DNA of 64,000 bases from Parelaphostrongylus tenuis (lineage: Eukaryota; Nematoda; Chromadorea; Rhabditida; Metastrongylidae), in NCBI GenBank assembly GCA_019055375.1, contig JAHQIW010006994.1, positions 62,001 through 126,000 on the forward strand. Direction: 5' to 3'. The first letter of the stretch is position 1. Every line of letters starts with the position of its first letter. Positions 61,501 through 64,000 of the stretch are shown piece by piece. The notes under the pieces are model-generated. The model did no database searches. It was not told the DNA's origin and saw nothing but the letters and a program-made list of their open reading frames with translations. Made by a program: the position numbers and the translations under genes.

Positions 61501-63047
61501 CGACACCATCATCGAGTACTGTTTTGGTGATCTCAGAGTTAGACAACTCTGCTTTCGATCTTGAATCACAAGTAATCAAGATTTGATGTGTAGATCCTCT
61601 CAGTAAAGTGTGAAAATAGAAGCTAGAGGCGCAATATTAGCAGAATCTTTCTATTTAGAATGATGTGAAGCTACTTGTTGATGATTTGATGCGCTTGGAA
61701 AGTAAAATGCTTCTTGTACGACGTGCATGCCGTTTCGTACCACATACTTCAGCGACAAGTTGCATGTACAACAGGTAAAAGTTTCACACTATTATGGAAG
61801 AGTAAATATGAGAAGGCGTAAATGTAGAAGGGATTAGAAATAGTCAGCTAGTGTTGCAAGGATGCATACAGCAGCGTGGTCAGAGATAGCATCCAGTACG
61901 CACGATTCCCATCAGTTCGCATTTGAAAGGCGAAGACATCAGTATGTTAGCCAAGTGAACTTTGTAAGCATCCTGTAGCTTATCAATGGAAAACTTTACA
62001 TTCTTTATCTATATCGAGGCTAAATGAATGTTGGTCTTGAAAGTTATATCTTAAAGCATTGAACTGACACATTCGATGTTGTTGTTGCTGTTGTTGTTTG
62101 TTTCAAAGAGATTCTAGGTTGTTAGCGACTTATTCATCATCTTTCGCTACAGCCCCACGTCACCGGTTTCTGAAGCACCTTTTCATAATGCTGTAAAATT
62201 TAGAGTGAAGTTATGTTTCACACTCGCCTTTCGCCTTTATCTTATCACGCGAGTAATTCTATGGAAGCCGAAAAGGATCTAAGCGTGTAGAGAATTTTCC
62301 GTAGTATCAGAATTATACGTTTTTATCGGAAGTTTCTATCGATGCGGTGAAAAAACTCGTAATTGGGTAACATTATTTTAAACGCGATCGATCGCCCCAC
62401 TCCCTCGCTTCGTGAATCAGCCGGTAAACAAGGTCGCCGAAAATGTGAAATTCGACCTTTGTTCCCTGTTAAACGGTATTTCCAGAAAACTAGCACAACA
62501 TTTGAATCATTGCGACTTACGACATCGAGTGATTACTAATAGTCTGAAGAAAAAGCTCTGTCGGGTGAGGTCCAAAGTGCAATCCTTTTCTTTCTCTTAC
62601 AGCGCTACCAAAAGAGCTTTTCCACAATGCAAACACATTCTTGAGTTCTTCGAAACTTGTACTATCGAATGAGTATTAGTACCCCAAGGAAGGAGTTTTG
62701 CTCATAGAATTATGAGCGAGAAAAGAAACAAAAACACGCGGTCGTTTGAAACATAATTTATTCTAAATCTTACAGCGTAATAAAAGGTGCTTTGAAAAGC
62801 TGGTCGCACAGAGTTTTAGCCAAAAAAAAAATTCAAGCTTTCAAATGGTTACAAACAGTTTAATGAAAAGTTTTTCTCCAGTGAAGGAAGTTGGTTCTCG
62901 AAATTGCCGCCGTCTAACATATATGTACGCTATATTGTTTGGTGTGCCACTTCACTTCAGAGATTTTTTCATAAAAATTTTGAATGTGTTACTTTCAGAT
63001 GTCTATTCAACGATTATGAGTGGATGAGGGAGAACTCACAACCACTG
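49592..63047 (+). CDS. nuclear hormone receptor (HNF4-like), broken first-finger exons
   Basis: Exon a 49,592-49,712 (after TTTACAG) encodes CVVCADLASGVHYSVPSC, the first zinc finger (C-x2-C-x13-C), then NGCKTFFRRALV only if one extra A (AAA near 49,675) and one extra T (T6 at 49,691) are discounted. Exon b 49,817-49,874 gives YRSISRCSDWLPCTEL (C-x5-C, correct distance from FFRR) followed by an in-frame TGA at 49,868. Exon c 51,754-51,819 gives VRCVCRSCRLKKCFDMGMDP (second finger end). Exon d 56,716-56,845 gives AIQHDRDKIRYTKALKKKK and the hinge, ending NSAG. Exon e 62,999-63,047 (CLFNDYEWMRENSQPL) fits the phase and could open the ligand-binding domain. All joins c-d-e keep phase. The family are ligand-regulated nuclear transcription factors. 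The ligand domain would lie beyond the window. Intron c-d (4.9 kb) holds PLE 3; intron d-e (6.2 kb) holds PLE 4. Whether a and b are pseudogenised or carry assembly errors is open. Confidence 0.7.
50711..50781 (-). repeat. SINE family C, tRNA-like head
   Basis: Minus strand folds as a tRNA-like unit: acceptor GCGTCGG/CTGACGC (one G-U), anticodon stem CGTTC/GAGTG, B box GGGTTCAGATCC. Downstream words (TTTTTGCACAGAACTCTACA) match the copy at 18,006. Confidence 0.65.
50945..51060 (-). repeat. SINE family C, second copy
   Basis: Minus strand: B box GGGTTCGAATCACGG, CTGACGC acceptor end, then TTTTTGCACAACACTCTACA and TTATTGGGTAT. The 5' half is truncated. The B box here is closest to the tRNA consensus. 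Confidence 0.65.
51061..51753. other. intronic, no feature recognised
   Basis: Lies between nuclear-receptor exons b and c; nothing else is seen. Confidence 0.35.
51820..53794. other. intronic, no feature recognised
   Basis: First part of the 4.9-kb intron between nuclear-receptor exons c and d. Short open frames only. Confidence 0.35.
53803..53840 (-). ncRNA. PLE-terminal hammerhead-like motif, decayed
   Basis: Minus strand CCAGGCTGTGAAGAAGGCGA ... TGAAACGTCAGCT. C3 of the CUGAAGA box is G, and CGAAAC is TGAAAC. Confidence 0.4.
54639..54680 (+). ncRNA. PLE-terminal hammerhead-like motif, decayed
   Basis: CCAGGCTTTGAAGAAGGCGA, stem II GGC-GAACT-GCC, CGAAACGTCAAC. C3 is T; stem II and the GUC site are intact. 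Confidence 0.45.
54701..56039. other. intronic, no gene
   Basis: Second part of the c-d intron. A possible tRNA-derived piece (GATGCAGTGCTTAGAGAT, GGGTCGATGGTTCTATC) at 55,660-55,725 resembles a SINE B head. Confidence 0.35.
56040..56106. repeat. (GA)n purine tract
   Basis: GAGAGAAAGAGAGTGAGAGA-type tract of ~60 nt; low complexity. Confidence 0.85.
56107..56715. other. intronic, no feature recognised
   Basis: End of the c-d intron, finishing GTTCGTTTCAG at the acceptor of exon d. Confidence 0.4.
57180..57490 (+). pseudogene. mariner transposase N-terminal relic
   Basis: In broken frames: NEGEGL.., then VLDESNLQAALNAEPSSNTR, NLAEKLGVS, stop, RTVVHKLRQLDFIFKN. This matches the paired HTH region of mariner (DESELQALLEEDPRQTTREL, AEKLGVS..TVSRHL). 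The catalytic domain is absent. A hammerhead repeat begins immediately after. Confidence 0.7.
57502..57860 (+). repeat. 312-bp direct-repeat unit with a hammerhead
   Basis: GTGTAAATAGTATCTCTACT (57,502) recurs as ATGTAAATAGTACGTCTGCG (57,814), both continuing CTACTCT(G/T)TGTAGGGG. One decayed hammerhead lies between. A 33-bp internal duplication (CACTGCCCATTCG at 57,763 and CATTACTGCCCATTCG at 57,793) is nested near the end. Confidence 0.6.
57570..57622 (+). ncRNA. decayed hammerhead ribozyme motif (family 1)
   Basis: CTGATGAG at 57,579-57,586, a GGC..GGCC stem II, then CAAAAC instead of CGAAAC (G12 to A). ACACGTGTG follows as in the 60,965 copy, but the cleavage nucleotide is G. Stem I GTGC/GCAC is kept. 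Predicted inactive. Confidence 0.6.
58245..59470 (-). mobile_element. PLE 4, minus arm (RT end plus GIY-YIG)
   Basis: Minus strand 59,386-59,081 is an open frame with the RT catalytic box intact (YHQLLYCRYIDDCFIV) and LDSGYSTKLYRKPSNKN. Downstream in broken frames are the linker (CGLENSVV-like, 58,870) and the GIY-YIG region with QKHNNKDFDVTV at 58,560-58,520. It ends at the terminal motif 58,271-58,309 and GGTTTACCAACCTCGCGTCA-type end at 58,245. The RT segment with GQRLAP is deleted (59,400-59,450). Confidence 0.85.
58271..58309 (-). ncRNA. PLE-terminal hammerhead-like motif
   Basis: Minus strand GGCTCTGAAGGAGGCGGATC then GCCGAAACGTCAGCCG. Identical to the 60,421 copy except A9 is G (CUGAAGG), which should weaken or abolish cleavage. 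Confidence 0.5.
59480..60500 (+). mobile_element. PLE 4, plus arm (inverted copy of the 3' end)
   Basis: Starts inside the RT C-terminus (KIQVKLLDSGYSTKWYRKPS). It continues as a 131-codon frame (59,671-60,066) with RNRFYDRLCNAKNCMIC and GDCMRSGTFYLLTCKTCG, a stop, then EYIGETFRPLFIRIKERLDS, LGLHKAQKHNNKDFNVTVT and MNRKDECITITRDLTPF. This is the best-preserved GIY-YIG domain in the window (one stop at 60,067). It ends with the terminal motif and ACCAACCTCGCGTCAG. It is an inverted repeat of 58,245-59,240. Confidence 0.85.
60421..60463 (+). ncRNA. PLE-terminal hammerhead-like ribozyme, best copy
   Basis: CTGAAGA at 60,427-60,433; stem II GGCG-GAT-CGCC (60,435-60,445) with one extra A before it; GAAAC at 60,446-60,450; then GTC as the putative cleavage site (after 60,453). 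Stem I pairs GGCT (60,423-60,426) with AGCC (60,454-60,457). Helix III would be only A-C/G-U with no loop, but ACGU is self-complementary and could form in a dimer. PLEs of many animals are known to carry such minimal hammerheads in their terminal repeats. Confidence 0.6.
60501..60964. other. no gene resolved
   Basis: A plus frame at 60,541-60,635 (MDLVMMSKCPTEVEESELR) is flanked by a possible acceptor and a GTGAGT donor, but its end phase does not fit the receptor exon at 62,999 and it is not called. Confidence 0.3.
60965..61019 (+). ncRNA. hammerhead ribozyme, complete core (family 1)
   Basis: CTGACGAG at 60,976-60,983 and CGAAA at 60,996-61,000. Stem II GGTT/GGCC (two G-U pairs). Stem III A-C/G-U closed by an ACGT loop. 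Predicted cleavage is after A61,008 (GUA site). Stem I pairs 60,975 with 61,009 and GTGC (60,970-60,973) with GCAC (61,011-61,014) around a C/A mismatch, then a 2x2 internal loop and GCA/TGC outer pairs (60,965-60,967 with 61,017-61,019). Internal loops in stem I are where active hammerheads make their tertiary contact. Confidence 0.75.
61020..62149. other. no gene recognised
   Basis: Sequence after the hammerhead to ~61,090 matches the 57.6-kb copy (ATGCATGACTAAAAA). The remainder is AT-rich, with a (GTT)n run at 62,078-62,100. Confidence 0.35.
62150..62900 (+). repeat. ~140-bp dispersed modules (family M)
   Basis: Blocks ACAGCCCCACGTCACCGGTT, TTCATAATGCTGTAAAAT and GTTTCACACTCGCC match 28,480-28,640 (ACAGCCCCACGTTGCAGATT). 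Further units run to ~62,900. The 86-codon frame at 62,412 lies inside the repeat. Confidence 0.5.
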
Positions 63048-63754
63048 GTAAGTATTTGTTTTGAAAGTGAATTGTGAAACTTAATGATAGTGATGATTGA
63101 ATCAAAATGCACCACTTCAAAGGTTTTATTTTTGCTAGCTGATACTATATTTGTGTTTTGAGGAACTTTCTTCTGATTACACAGTGAAATGATTTTTATC
63201 TAAAATGAAAGTTTTCGAAATGATGAGATTTTATTCGCATGTGTACAGCAATGAATATGAACAAGAAGCAACGGATGATATTTTTGCGAACATGTTACCG
63301 GCAGTCTTCTCTACTAAATCTTTTGAGCATATCCTAGTGATATCGCTTATTATTATTATTTTTCATGACGCGTCGTCACATCTATTTCGTGGATCGTAGT
63401 ATTTTTATATTGAGTCGTTCTCTCACCTTCATTATCGAAGGTCTTTTATCTTTCTGCGCGGCTGTTGGTTGAAGATTTTGTCTCCATAGATGTCGTAGAA
63501 TGCTGATCGAGTTGATTCTTCTCGCAATCTTGAGACTGCCCAGCTAGGGCGGTGTACCTAGGTTATTGAGAGGTAGTGTTCGGGAAAGAGTCAAGCATCT
63601 TGCTTCCTGATGGCCTGCGTCACTGAGCACTTGACTATTTCTGCTCCACCTCCGTCCCTACCTATCCTGATAATTTGAACGAGAAATTTACAGAAGAAAG
63701 TGTAATTGAAATTTTCTAGTGTTCAACTGCATTTTTCGCAGTGTTGTGTTTCAT
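63048..63754. other. downstream of receptor exon e; no further exon resolved
   Basis: The 64-codon frame at 63,205-63,399 (MKVFEMMRFYSHVYSNEYEQ) has no acceptable acceptor in phase. Any ligand-binding exons probably lie beyond the window. Confidence 0.3.
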
Positions 63755-63960
63755 ATACACCTAAGAGAATTGAGTGGTAAGCAGAATTACAACCTCAGAC
63801 GGGGAGTCGAACCCAGGTTTTATCCATACCGGGGACGCGTGTTACCACTACAAAACCGAGGTACATTCGCACCACCACTCACTCTTCAATATCTCTATTA
63901 TAGCTGTCAGCCACCACTCGGTCTTAGGTGTCTATGAAGCATCATAACACTGCGAAAAAT
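63755..63960 (-). repeat. SINE family A copy with intact tRNA-like head
   Basis: Minus strand 63,861-63,793 reads CCTCGGTTTTGTAGTGGTAA (A box), then CTGGGTTCGACTCCCCG (perfect B box) and CTGAGG pairing with CCTCGG as a 6-bp acceptor stem. Terminal words CACCTAAGAGAATTGAGTGG and CCACCACTCGGTCTTAGGTG at the two ends are inverse copies, i.e. the same foldback plan as 22,870-23,285 with shorter arms. Confidence 0.65.
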
Positions 63961-64000
63961 GCAGTGAGACAATAGAAAATTTTGAGTATAACTTATCACA

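Overview
This window reads as a nematode genome segment, most likely from a clade V parasitic (strongylid or hookworm-like) worm; that placement is inference. The sequence is AT-rich, has no long uninterrupted genes, and its recognisable exons are split by introns, several only 43-70 nt, with GTAAGT-like donors. It carries an HNF4-type nuclear-receptor gene and a dense load of Penelope-like elements (PLEs), RTE-type LINEs, BEL/Pao and mariner relics, and tRNA-derived SINEs. No bacterial operon structure, CRISPR array or rRNA is present.

Five cellular gene loci can be supported by splice-compatible exons. (1) 9,069-9,887, minus: KH/QUA2 RNA-binding protein of the SF1/BBP-STAR type. (2) 11,216-11,986, minus: complete four-exon gene of 199 residues, function unrecognised. 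(3) 34,203-~34,621, minus: last two exons of an unrecognised gene. (4) 40,951-41,530, plus: last two exons of an unrecognised gene, separated by a (TG)n-filled intron. (5) 49,592-63,047, plus: nuclear hormone receptor whose DNA-binding domain is spread over exons with long introns; its first-finger exons hold two homopolymer frameshifts and an in-frame TGA. A lone exon at 43,149-43,322 (minus) may belong to a sixth gene.

The rest is repeat landscape. RTE remnants lie at 0.2-1.6, 3.5-4.0, 8.5, 29.6-30.4, 33.1-33.8 and 36.8 kb; the 29.6 and 33.1 kb copies are inverted around a BEL/Pao relic. PLEs lie at 23.6-26.9, 37.2, 53.8-54.7 and 58.2-60.5 kb, three of them as inverted (palindromic) pairs of 3' ends. 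Mariner relics lie at 17.6, 35.7, 36.1-36.6 and 57.2 kb. Three tRNA-derived SINE families (called A, B and C here) and an array-forming ~140-bp module are scattered throughout.

The most interesting layer is RNA: at least five hammerhead-ribozyme motifs of one related family (5.75, 13.71, 22.62, 57.57 and 60.97 kb). Three have a complete catalytic core, and three of the five loci sit between direct repeats of 131, 215 or 312 bp, which resembles the tandem HHR units called retrozymes. A second hammerhead-like motif occurs at every PLE terminus.
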